Source: Bradyrhizobium jicamae
Lineage (GTDB): Bacteria; Pseudomonadota; Alphaproteobacteria; Rhizobiales; Xanthobacteraceae
DNA: 42,420 nucleotides
Reading direction: 5' to 3'
NCBI RefSeq assembly: GCF_001440395.1
Contig: NZ_LLXZ01000219.1
Coordinates: 502 to 42,921, forward strand
Every line of letters starts with the position of its first letter. Positions within the stretch are counted from its first letter, which is position 1. Below, piece by piece: positions 1 through 7,476 of this stretch. Position numbers and translations under genes: made by a program. The notes beneath the pieces were generated by a model. It made no database searches, was not told where the DNA came from, and saw only the letters and a program-made list of their open reading frames with translations.

Positions 1-276
1 CCGGACACGGTCGTGGCCTCGCCCGACGGCCGCGCCATCATCGCCTCCAACGCGCCGCCCTGGCTCGCCACCGCTGGCGCCGGCGATGTGCTGGCGGGGA
101 TGATCGCAGGAATGCTGGCGCAAGGCGTGCGGGCCTTCGAGGCCGCCAGCATCGGCGTCTGGATGCACGGCGAGGCGGCATCCGAGGCGGGGCCGGGGCT
201 GATTGCGGAGGACTTGCCGGAAGTGTTGCCCGCGGTGTTCCGGAGACTCTACGACGAGTTCGGGATTGAGTATTAG
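1..276 (+). CDS. nnr: NAD(P)H-hydrate repair enzyme Nnr, C-terminal fragment (5' end outside window)
   Basis: The reading frame is open from base 1 and ends at TAG 274-276, so only about the last 91 residues are visible. The fragment carries the GAGDVLAG signature of the ribokinase-like dehydratase domain (NnrD/YjeF C-terminal half), followed by AASIGVWMHGEAA, which is also typical of that domain. Members of this family use ADP or ATP to dehydrate the S form of damaged NADHX/NADPHX back to NAD(P)H. In alphaproteobacteria the domain is usually fused to an N-terminal epimerase; whether that holds here cannot be seen. A GTG at 13 could be mistaken for a start, but the frame continues upstream of it into the window edge. 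The gene converges with the mandelate-racemase-like gene, and a long palindrome separates them. Confidence 0.85.
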   Translation, partial: PDTVVASPDGRAIIASNAPPWLATAGAGDVLAGMIAGMLAQGVRAFEAASIGVWMHGEAASEAGPGLIAEDLPEVLPAVFRRLYDEFGIEY

Positions 277-279
277 TTT

Positions 280-363
280 CGTAGGATGGGTGGAGCGAAG
301 CGATACCCATCGCTTTCGAGCTACAGGCGTTGATGGGTATCGCTGCGCTCCACCCATCCTACG
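280..363. repeat. Long imperfect palindrome (32-bp arms) between convergent genes
   Basis: The arms are 280-311 and 332-363, with a single mismatch between them and a 20-nt loop. The arm motif GTAGGATGGGTGGAGCG is one I recall as a dispersed intergenic repeat in Bradyrhizobium-type genomes; the copy number here is unknown. It sits between the stop of nnr and the stop of the convergent gene, so it could act as a bidirectional transcription stop, although no T-run follows it. Confidence 0.85.
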
Positions 364-369
364 ATTACG

Positions 370-1452
370 TCACACGAGATATTTCGCCACCGCCGTCTCG
401 TTCCATTCCAGCCCGAGTCCTGGCCCTCGCGCGGTCACGGTGCCGTCGACGATCTCGGCCGGCTTGGCGAGGATCACACTGGCGAAATCCAGGAATTCGA
501 GCCAATGCGCCGTCGGTGTCACCGCCAGCATGTGGGCGCTGGCTTCGGCGAAGAGGTGGCTCGACATCGGGATGTTGGCGGCTTCGGCTTGCGCTGCCAC
601 CTGCAGCCAGCCGGTGACGCCGCCGCACTTCATCAGGTCGGGCATGATGAAGTCGCTGGCCCCTAGCTCGATCGCCTCGGCAAAACCGCGCGGGAACCAC
701 CAGTTCTCGCCGGCCTGAATCGGCGTTGGCGACGTCTCGCGCACCTTGGCATGGCCGGACAGATTTTCCTGCGGCACCGGTTCTTCGATCCAGTGCAGAT
801 CGTAAGGTTCGAGGCGGGCGATGCGGCGCGTGGCTTCCGCGGGATCGAGCGACTGGTTGAAGTCGATCATCAGCGCAACATCAGGGCCGAGCAGGGCGCG
901 CACGCCCTTGACCACACGCTCGTCATTGGCGGCGTCGCCATCGCCGCCCTTGATCTTGATGCCGCGAAAACCCTGTTCGAGCGAATGGCGCAGTGCGCGT
1001 TCGTCGGAGACCGGATCGACGACGCCATAGCTGTCATACGCCTTTATCGGTTTTGGCGAACCGCCAAGCAGCTCGGCCACCGGCCGACCAGCGATCTGGC
1101 CCAGTGCGTCCCAATAGGCCATGTCGAGGCCTGACACCGCCATGCCGACAAGGCCCTGCCAGCCGAGCAGGCGGAATTTGGCGTCCATCGCCTTCATCAG
1201 GTCGTAGGGCGCGATCGGTTTGCCTACGAGCTCGCGGCCGATCTCCTCGATCAGGTGAACCAGCGGCTTCAGCGTCAGCTTCGCGTAGGCAAAAATGTAG
1301 GCGCGCCCGGTAACGCCCTGATCGGTCTCGACATCGATCAGGACGAGCGGCCCGACGTCGATCACGCCAAAGGCGTTCTTCACGGGACGCTTGAGCGGTA
1401 CGACGAGCGCTCTCGCCTTGACGCTGCGGATGGCAGGAACGGATTTGCTCAT
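370..1452 (-). CDS. Mandelate racemase/muconate lactonizing enzyme family protein
   Basis: This 360-residue enolase-superfamily enzyme is close in length to mandelate racemase (359) and ends with the same KYLV. The whole mandelate-racemase catalytic set is recognisable: a KIK pair (Lys-x-Lys base) in GIKIKGGD, metal ligands in MIDFNQSLD, IEEPVPQ and QAGENWW, the Asp of MPDLMKCGGVTGW, and the general-base His of SSHLF followed by TAHWLE. It should bind one Mg2+ and abstract the proton alpha to a carboxylate. The true substrate cannot be told from sequence; sugar acids or aromatic hydroxy acids are both possible. I chose the ATG at 1452 because GAGGAG lies just upstream; a GTG at 1473 would overlap the upstream gene. 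Its start is 10 bp after the multicopper-oxidase-like stop, so the two are probably co-transcribed. Confidence 0.88.
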   Translation of the reverse strand: MSKSVPAIRSVKARALVVPLKRPVKNAFGVIDVGPLVLIDVETDQGVTGRAYIFAYAKLTLKPLVHLIEEIGRELVGKPIAPYDLMKAMDAKFRLLGWQGLVGMAVSGLDMAYWDALGQIAGRPVAELLGGSPKPIKAYDSYGVVDPVSDERALRHSLEQGFRGIKIKGGDGDAANDERVVKGVRALLGPDVALMIDFNQSLDPAEATRRIARLEPYDLHWIEEPVPQENLSGHAKVRETSPTPIQAGENWWFPRGFAEAIELGASDFIMPDLMKCGGVTGWLQVAAQAEAANIPMSSHLFAEASAHMLAVTPTAHWLEFLDFASVILAKPAEIVDGTVTARGPGLGLEWNETAVAKYLV

Positions 1453-1462
1453 GGCGTGCTCC

Positions 1463-2749
1463 TCACTCGACACGATACCCCCGCAGCCGCCGCGGCGCCG
1501 CCCAATCGGCAGCGACGGATTCGATTAGTCCAGCATATTCGGCGCGGAAGGCAATGCGCTGGGTCTGGCCGGGCTCGATCGCCAGCGTATCCAGCCAGAA
1601 CGGCTTCCAGCCATCGTCGAGCCGGTCGAGCAGGCGGAAATGATGGCCGTGCAGACGGAAGACGGTGGCGGTGGCGGCGCGGTTGGTCAGGGCCACAACG
1701 ACGGTGCGGCCGGCCTTGACGCGGAAGGCAGGTGCAGGTGAGGACGAGGCGCCGGAACTCGTGGGTACACTCCAGTCGGGTCCGTCGAGCGCAAGGTCGA
1801 CACGCAGCGCGTTTTTCAAGTCGAGCCGCGCCGGCAGGCCGTTCGACGGCAAAGGTGGAGGGGGTGGCAGCGGCGTGGGGCGAGCGGGCGGATCGGGAGA
1901 CACGATCACAGAGCCGATGGTCCGGATTTCCTTGCCTTCGTGCAGCCAGATCTTGAGGTTGCTTCCGGCAGGTGCGGTGACATCGACAAAGGCATCAACG
2001 CGGCTGCCCGGCGCCAGCACCACCGCGCCGTTGCGTGCCGGGAATGGCTCGGCCGGCTGGCTGTCGATTGCCATGACCCAGACCGCAACCGACTCCAATT
2101 TCACTGCAATAACGGTGCGCTGGCTGCCGTTGATGAAGCGAAGCCTGAACCGTTCGTTGGATCGGGCTGAAACGTCGAACGAGGGTTTCCCGTTAAGCGT
2201 ATAGAAAACCTCGGCTTCGTTGGGGGCGGCGCCCGGCGGAACTGCTTTCCCGTCGGCGCGTATCCGCCACTCCTCGATGAGCAATGTCTCGTCCCGATCG
2301 ACCGCTACCTGTTCGCTCTCCTGGACGATCAGCGGGTGCGCGCGGGTCGGCCACCCCCGCTCGTTGGGAAATAGCCCGAGATCGCACACGAAAGTGCCGG
2401 CCTGGCGGAGAACCGTTCGCCTTTCAATCTTGGACGGCCGCGCCGGATCCTGCGGTGTGGCTGGACCACTGTCCATGCCCAGCAACGACGCCATTCCGTT
2501 CTCGAGATTGGGATCGGAGGCCAGTTCGACCTTGTCGCCACGGTTGAATCGCATGTTGGCCGTGCCGAGTGACAAGACGGGAGTATCCGGGGCTCCCGGG
2601 CGTATCGCCAGGCGATCGGGCCTAATCCGCAGGTCCAACAGGGGGTCGGCCTGCGCCATGCCGGTGGCGGACCATGCGGGGGTCAGAGCGGCAGCGCCCA
2701 ATCCTGCGATCAATTCGCGTCGGTTCACGCCGAATTTCTCCCTTGCCAT
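1463..2749 (-). CDS. Tat-exported multicopper-oxidase-like cupredoxin protein, copper ligands apparently lost
   Basis: The protein is about 428 residues. Its N-terminus has a twin-arginine export signal (NRRELIAG near residue 9, hydrophobic stretch, then AxA before ADP), so it is probably periplasmic. The middle resembles cupredoxin domain 2 of multicopper oxidases (FYTLNGKPSFD, RFRLRFINGS, AIDSQPAEPF). The C-terminal domain keeps FRLHGHHFRLLD but then ends in VAADWAAPRRLRGYRVE, where active enzymes carry the HCH...H ligand block; no HWHG-type motif is visible near the N-terminus either. A proline-rich linker (PTPLPPPPPLP) precedes the last domain. It is therefore probably a structural or binding relative rather than an oxidase. 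Starts at 2767 or 2806 are possible; 2749 fits the signal peptide best, but the ribosome site is weak. It precedes the mandelate-racemase-like gene by 10 bp. Confidence 0.8.
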   Translation of the reverse strand: MAREKFGVNRRELIAGLGAAALTPAWSATGMAQADPLLDLRIRPDRLAIRPGAPDTPVLSLGTANMRFNRGDKVELASDPNLENGMASLLGMDSGPATPQDPARPSKIERRTVLRQAGTFVCDLGLFPNERGWPTRAHPLIVQESEQVAVDRDETLLIEEWRIRADGKAVPPGAAPNEAEVFYTLNGKPSFDVSARSNERFRLRFINGSQRTVIAVKLESVAVWVMAIDSQPAEPFPARNGAVVLAPGSRVDAFVDVTAPAGSNLKIWLHEGKEIRTIGSVIVSPDPPARPTPLPPPPPLPSNGLPARLDLKNALRVDLALDGPDWSVPTSSGASSSPAPAFRVKAGRTVVVALTNRAATATVFRLHGHHFRLLDRLDDGWKPFWLDTLAIEPGQTQRIAFRAEYAGLIESVAADWAAPRRLRGYRVE

Positions 2750-2829
2750 TAGCCCGATCCGGACCATTTTTCGGGTGAGATGTCCAGTTGCGGCGCATTG
2801 GCCCAAAGCGGCTGGGACCGGCCATTTTT

Positions 2830-2860
2830 TTGCTGCGGAGGTGTAGGCTCATGTTATAAG
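2830..2860 (+). promoter_or_regulatory. Candidate promoter for tRNA-Leu
   Basis: TTGCTG (2830-2835) and TATAAG (2855-2860) are separated by 19 nt, a little long for a housekeeping promoter. Initiation would fall about 37 nt before the mature tRNA. It lies in the region upstream of the divergent multicopper-oxidase-like gene. Confidence 0.35.
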
Positions 2861-2903
2861 CCCGCCGCCCGCGGCATCGCGGCCGGGTATGGATGCTTTT
2901 CAC

Positions 2904-2988
2904 GCGGGCGTGGCGGAACTGGTAGACGCGCTGGATTTAGGTTCCAGTGACGAAAGTTGTGGGGGTTCGAGTCCCTCCGCCCGCACCA
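2904..2988 (+). tRNA. tRNA-Leu (anticodon UAG)
   Basis: The 7-bp acceptor stem GCGGGCG/CGCCCGC is perfect, the discriminator is A, and the 3' CCA is encoded. The anticodon stem CTGGA/TCCAG encloses TTTAGGT, giving anticodon UAG. The long variable arm (GACGAAAGTTGT region) is what class II tRNAs such as leucine have. The T-loop TTCGAGT is present. Confidence 0.97.
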
Positions 2989-3105
2989 AGCGCTCTATCC
3001 AAGCGTTTGCATGACGATACTGGAGGACCTTCCCGCCGGGGAGCGAAGGTCAGCCGAACCACCGGCGCAGGCTTGCCAAGGCCTCGCCTCTGACATTTGA
3101 ACACT

Positions 3106-3127
3106 GCCGGGCTGCTTCCAGCCCGGC
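3106..3127 (+). promoter_or_regulatory. Perfect hairpin in the trigger-factor leader
   Basis: GCCGGGCTG and CAGCCCGGC (9 bp) enclose a CTTC loop, 23 nt before the tig start and just ahead of the purine-rich ribosome site. No T-run follows, so it is not a classic terminator. A second, weaker repeat, GACCTTC...GAAGGTC, lies upstream near 3026-3051. It could stabilise the leader or modulate translation; function is not established. Confidence 0.45.
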
Positions 3128-3150
3128 GCAAGCGGAAGAAGATTGACACC

Positions 3151-4509
3151 ATGCAGGTCACCGAAACCCTCGCCGAGGGATTGAAACACGAGTTCAAGGT
3201 CAGCGTTTCCGCATCGGATCTCGATGCCAAGGCGGACGCCAAGCTGGTCGATCTGAAGGACAAGGTGCGCCTCAATGGATTCCGTCCCGGCAAGGTGCCG
3301 GTGGCCCACCTGAAGAAGGTGTATGGCCGCTCGGTCATGGCCGAGACCATTGACCAGACCATCCGCGACAGCAACACGCAGATCTTTACCGAGCGCGGTT
3401 TCCGTCTCGCGACCGAGCCGAAGATCACCATGCCGACCGAGACCAAAGAGGTCGAGGAGCTGCTCGCCGGCAAGACCGATCTGACCTACACGGTCGCGAT
3501 CGAGGTGGTGCCGACGATCCAGCTCGCCGATTTCAAGACCTTCTCGGTGGAGAAGCCGGTGGTCGAAGTCACCGATGCCGAAGTCGATGAAGCGATCAAG
3601 CGCATCGCCGACCAGAACCGCCCCTATGCGGCGAAGGCCGATGGCGCCAAGGCCGAGAACGGCGATCGCGTCACCATCAACTTCAAGGGCTCCATCAACG
3701 GCGAACTGTTCGACGGCGGCACCGGCGAGGGCATCCCGGTCGTGATCGGCGCGGGCCAGTTCATTCCGGGCTTCGAGGAGCAGCTCGTCGGCATCGGCGC
3801 CGGCGAAACCCGTACGCTGAAAGTGTCGTTCCCGAAGAACTACGCCAGCGAGAAGCTTGCCGGCCAGCCCGCCGAGTTCGAGACCACGGCAACGCTGATC
3901 GAAGCTCCCGGCGAGACCAAGATCGACGACGAGTTCGCCAAGACGCTCGGCCTGGAATCGCTCGACAAGCTGAAGGAAGCTGCGCGCGAGCGTCTGGTCG
4001 CGGAGTTCGCCGGCGCGACGCGCCAGCGCGTCAAGCGCGCGCTGCTCGATCGTCTCGACGACAGCCACAAGTTCGAGGCGCCGCCATCGCTGATCGAGGA
4101 AGAGTTCAACCTGATGTGGAACTCGATCAAGGCCGAGATGGAGTCCTCCGGCAAGACCTTTGCCGACGAGGACACCACCGAGGATGCGGCCAAGGAAGAG
4201 TACAAGAAGATCGCCGACCGTCGCGTCCGGCTCGGCCTCGTACTCTCGGAGATCGGCGAGAAGAACAAGATCACCGTGACCGACGACGAGGTCGGCCGCG
4301 CCGTGATCGAGCGGGCGCGTTCGATGCCCGGCCGCGAGAAGGAAGTCTGGGACTACTACCGCAACAATGCCAATGCGCTGGCCCAGCTTCGAGCGCCGAT
4401 CTATGAAGACAAGGTGGTCGATTTCATCCTCGAACTCGCCAACGTGACCGAGAAGAAGGTCTCGCGCGAGGACCTGTTCAAGGACGAAGACGAGAAGAGC
4501 GCAGCCTGA
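3151..4509 (+). CDS. tig: Trigger factor (ribosome-associated chaperone and peptidyl-prolyl isomerase)
   Basis: Trigger factor binds the ribosome exit tunnel and shields nascent chains. The 452-residue protein has all three parts: the N-terminal ribosome-docking loop GFRPGKVP (Gly43-Pro50), a central FKBP-type isomerase domain (GDRVTINFKGSINGELFDGG through GQFIPGFEEQLVGI), and a long helical C-terminal chaperone domain ending in a Glu/Asp/Lys-rich tail. The ATG at 3151 is preceded by the purine stretch GGAAGAAGA and gives the usual N-terminus (MQVTETLAEGLKHEF); the frame extends upstream to 3097 but that part has no family support. It heads the tig-clpP-clpX-lon cluster, a common arrangement of protein-folding and degradation genes. 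Confidence 0.97.
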   Translation: MQVTETLAEGLKHEFKVSVSASDLDAKADAKLVDLKDKVRLNGFRPGKVPVAHLKKVYGRSVMAETIDQTIRDSNTQIFTERGFRLATEPKITMPTETKEVEELLAGKTDLTYTVAIEVVPTIQLADFKTFSVEKPVVEVTDAEVDEAIKRIADQNRPYAAKADGAKAENGDRVTINFKGSINGELFDGGTGEGIPVVIGAGQFIPGFEEQLVGIGAGETRTLKVSFPKNYASEKLAGQPAEFETTATLIEAPGETKIDDEFAKTLGLESLDKLKEAARERLVAEFAGATRQRVKRALLDRLDDSHKFEAPPSLIEEEFNLMWNSIKAEMESSGKTFADEDTTEDAAKEEYKKIADRRVRLGLVLSEIGEKNKITVTDDEVGRAVIERARSMPGREKEVWDYYRNNANALAQLRAPIYEDKVVDFILELANVTEKKVSREDLFKDEDEKSAA

Positions 4510-4526
4510 TCGATTCGATCAGGCTG
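4502..4526 (+). terminator. Perfect hairpin overlapping the tig stop codon
   Basis: CAGCCTGATCG (4502-4512) and CGATCAGGCTG (4516-4526) form an 11-bp stem with a 3-nt ATT loop; the tig TGA (4507-4509) lies inside the left arm. There is no T-run behind it, so it may be a terminator without U-tract, or an mRNA 3'-end stabiliser. Confidence 0.5.
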
Positions 4527-4631
4527 ACATTAATGATGAACGGCGAAAGCGGAGTGGCGGCAGCATCCGTCGCTATGAGATCGCCTGCGAATCAGCTTGA
4601 ACTCGTTCCATTCGGCTCGCAATTGCCCGGC

Positions 4632-4659
4632 CTTGTCGCCGGGAAATTGGCTCATATCT
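4632..4659 (+). promoter_or_regulatory. Candidate heat-shock (sigma-32/RpoH-type) promoter for clpP
   Basis: CTTG (4632-4635), a 17-nt spacer and CATATCT (4653-4659) followed by GTG fit the alphaproteobacterial RpoH pattern CTTG-N16-18-CYTATNT with one mismatch. It would give a leader of about 140 nt before clpP. The same gap also holds a CCTTGGGGT ribosome-site region directly before the ATG. Control of clpP by heat shock is known in relatives; the assignment here rests on the motif only. Confidence 0.45.
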
Positions 4660-4806
4660 GTGAACGGCTCGCTGACGCGAGTTGTGAGTTGAAGTCCTGC
4701 ATCACGGGACGTTCGTCCACGCGCGACAATCATGCCGATTGGCCTGCCTTGCCGATGGATGAACGACCCCGCCGATCAAGCCCTCTTCTAACCCTTGGGG
4801 TAACCA

Positions 4807-5442
4807 ATGCGCGATCCCGTTGAAACCTACATGAACCTCGTTCCGATGGTGGTCGAGCAGACCAACCGCGGCGAACGCGCCTACGACATTTTCTCGCGCC
4901 TCCTGAAAGAGCGCATCATCTTCGTGACCGGTCCGGTCGAGGACGGCATGTCGACGCTCATCGTCGCGCAGCTTCTGTTCCTCGAGGCGGAAAATCCGAA
5001 GAAGGAAATCTCGATGTACATCAACTCGCCCGGCGGCGTGGTGACATCGGGGCTTGCGATCTACGACACCATGCAGTTCATCCGTCCGCCGGTGTCGACG
5101 CTGTGCACGGGGCAGGCGGCTTCGATGGGCTCGCTGCTGCTCTCGGCCGGTGAAAAGGACATGCGCTTCTCGCTGCCGAACTCGCGCATCATGGTGCATC
5201 AGCCCTCCGGCGGCTTCCAGGGCCAGGCCACCGACATCATGTTGCACGCGCAGGAGATCCTGAATCTCAAGAAGCGCCTCAACGAAATCTACGTGAAGCA
5301 CACCGGCCAGACCTACAAGGCGATCGAGGATGCGCTGGAGCGCGACAAATTCCTGACCGCCGACATGGCCCGCGACTTCGGCATCGTCGACAAGGTGATC
5401 GACAAGCGGCCGGAAGAGGCGGCGCCGACGAAAATCGGGTAA
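4807..5442 (+). CDS. clpP: ATP-dependent Clp protease proteolytic subunit
   Basis: ClpP is the barrel-shaped serine protease that degrades substrates fed by ClpX or ClpA in the cytoplasm. This 211-residue protein has the catalytic triad Ser106 (GQAASMGS), His131 (RIMVHQPSGG) and Asp180 (ALERDKF); the His-Asp distance equals that of the E. coli enzyme. The oxyanion motif INSPGGVV (about residues 72-79) is intact. The N-terminal MRDPVETYMNLVPMV matches alphaproteobacterial ClpP1. The ATG at 4807 follows TTGGGGTAACC. It sits between tig and clpX, separated from each by about 300-450 bp, so it probably has its own promoter. Confidence 0.97.
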   Translation: MRDPVETYMNLVPMVVEQTNRGERAYDIFSRLLKERIIFVTGPVEDGMSTLIVAQLLFLEAENPKKEISMYINSPGGVVTSGLAIYDTMQFIRPPVSTLCTGQAASMGSLLLSAGEKDMRFSLPNSRIMVHQPSGGFQGQATDIMLHAQEILNLKKRLNEIYVKHTGQTYKAIEDALERDKFLTADMARDFGIVDKVIDKRPEEAAPTKIG

Positions 5443-5889
5443 GGGGAAAACCCCGTAAGGTAACGGGTTGCGACACCCCTCGTTGACCTTAACGGTTGGT
5501 TGAATCGGCAAATTTGGCCGAAAGCAGCAGGCCTGTGCGCTGCACAGGCCGAAAGTTCCGCTTTCGTGCCGGTTTTGCGGCGTGGCACAAGCGCAACGCT
5601 CGGCCGATTTTGTCAACTTCTCCCCGTGCGAACGCCACAAATCACGGTATTGTCACGGGTAGCCAATCCGGCCCCGATTAGCGAATTCTTGATAGTCGGG
5701 TGTCAGCATGGTTGGCTGCGTGGACTGGGTTAAGATCGCGGGGGATTCGAGTGGCCGTGATTCGCAGCACGGTGTGTAATTGAGTTAGGGTCTTTTCTGG
5801 TACGGAATTTGCTCTATCTACCTTGAGGTCCGGTGAAGTGCCGGAATGGGTCGATCGGGTAACGGATCGAACGGCGGACGGAGACAGGA
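5443..5889. other. clpP-clpX intergenic region with tandem hairpins
   Basis: No credible gene is present; short frames here lack ribosome sites and family features. Visible structures are GGGG-AAAA-CCCC right after the clpP stop, a perfect 9-bp hairpin GGCCTGTGC-GCT-GCACAGGCC (5530-5550), and a GAAAG/CTTTC stem immediately after it (5551-5565). They could end or process the clpP transcript. The clpX promoter must lie within this region, but no convincing -35/-10 pair was found. Confidence 0.6.
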
Positions 5890-7164
<1,275 letters not shown>

Positions 7165-7476
7165 TCGCGCTCGCCAGAGCTCGCCTGGATTACCCACAGA
7201 TAACCCGGCTGCCGGATATTCCGGCGGCCGTTGTTGCGTAGCGTTTTCCACGCGTTAGCCCGAAATAATGGGCATTTTTCCGTGACTTGACACCCCCATG
7301 CCCGATAGCCACCTAATGCCAATGGTGGCGGAAATCACGTTCGAGATTCGTCGCAAAATCATCCGGCAAGAAACGGCAGCAGGTGCGGCCGAGTGACCCG
7401 GAACTCCCGGCACCTTGTGGCGGTTGCGCAAGCTATGCGGACTGCGTGCAAGGGGGCAAAACAGAAGGACAAGGCC
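7165..7476. other. clpX-lon intergenic region
   Basis: I see no gene here. The region holds a probable terminator for clpX (7206-7230) and, nearer lon, a sigma-70-like -35 hexamer TTGACA at 7287-7292 with a poor -10 (CCTAAT, 7312-7317, 19-nt spacing). The same CTTGAC also resembles a heat-shock -35, but no matching -10 was found. The frame of lon stays open upstream to 7393 without family support. Confidence 0.5.
7206..7230 (+). terminator. Probable terminator after clpX
   Basis: CGGCTGCCGG and CCGGCGGCCG pair over 10 bp (one G-U) with an ATATT loop, followed by the weak T-tract TTGTTG. It is placed 42 nt after the clpX stop. Confidence 0.5.

Noticed and set aside
2937..3473. Minus-strand ORF across tRNA-Leu and tig
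   Set aside because: Antisense of a tRNA (GGTRTPTTFVTGT-type end) and of tig.
5496..5733. Short ORFs in the clpP-clpX gap
   Set aside because: Overlapping frames through hairpins without ribosome sites or family features.
7287..7317. Sigma-70 promoter for lon (TTGACA...CCTAAT)
   Set aside because: The -35 is perfect but the spacing is 19 nt and the -10 is weak, so it is mentioned only in the gap entry.
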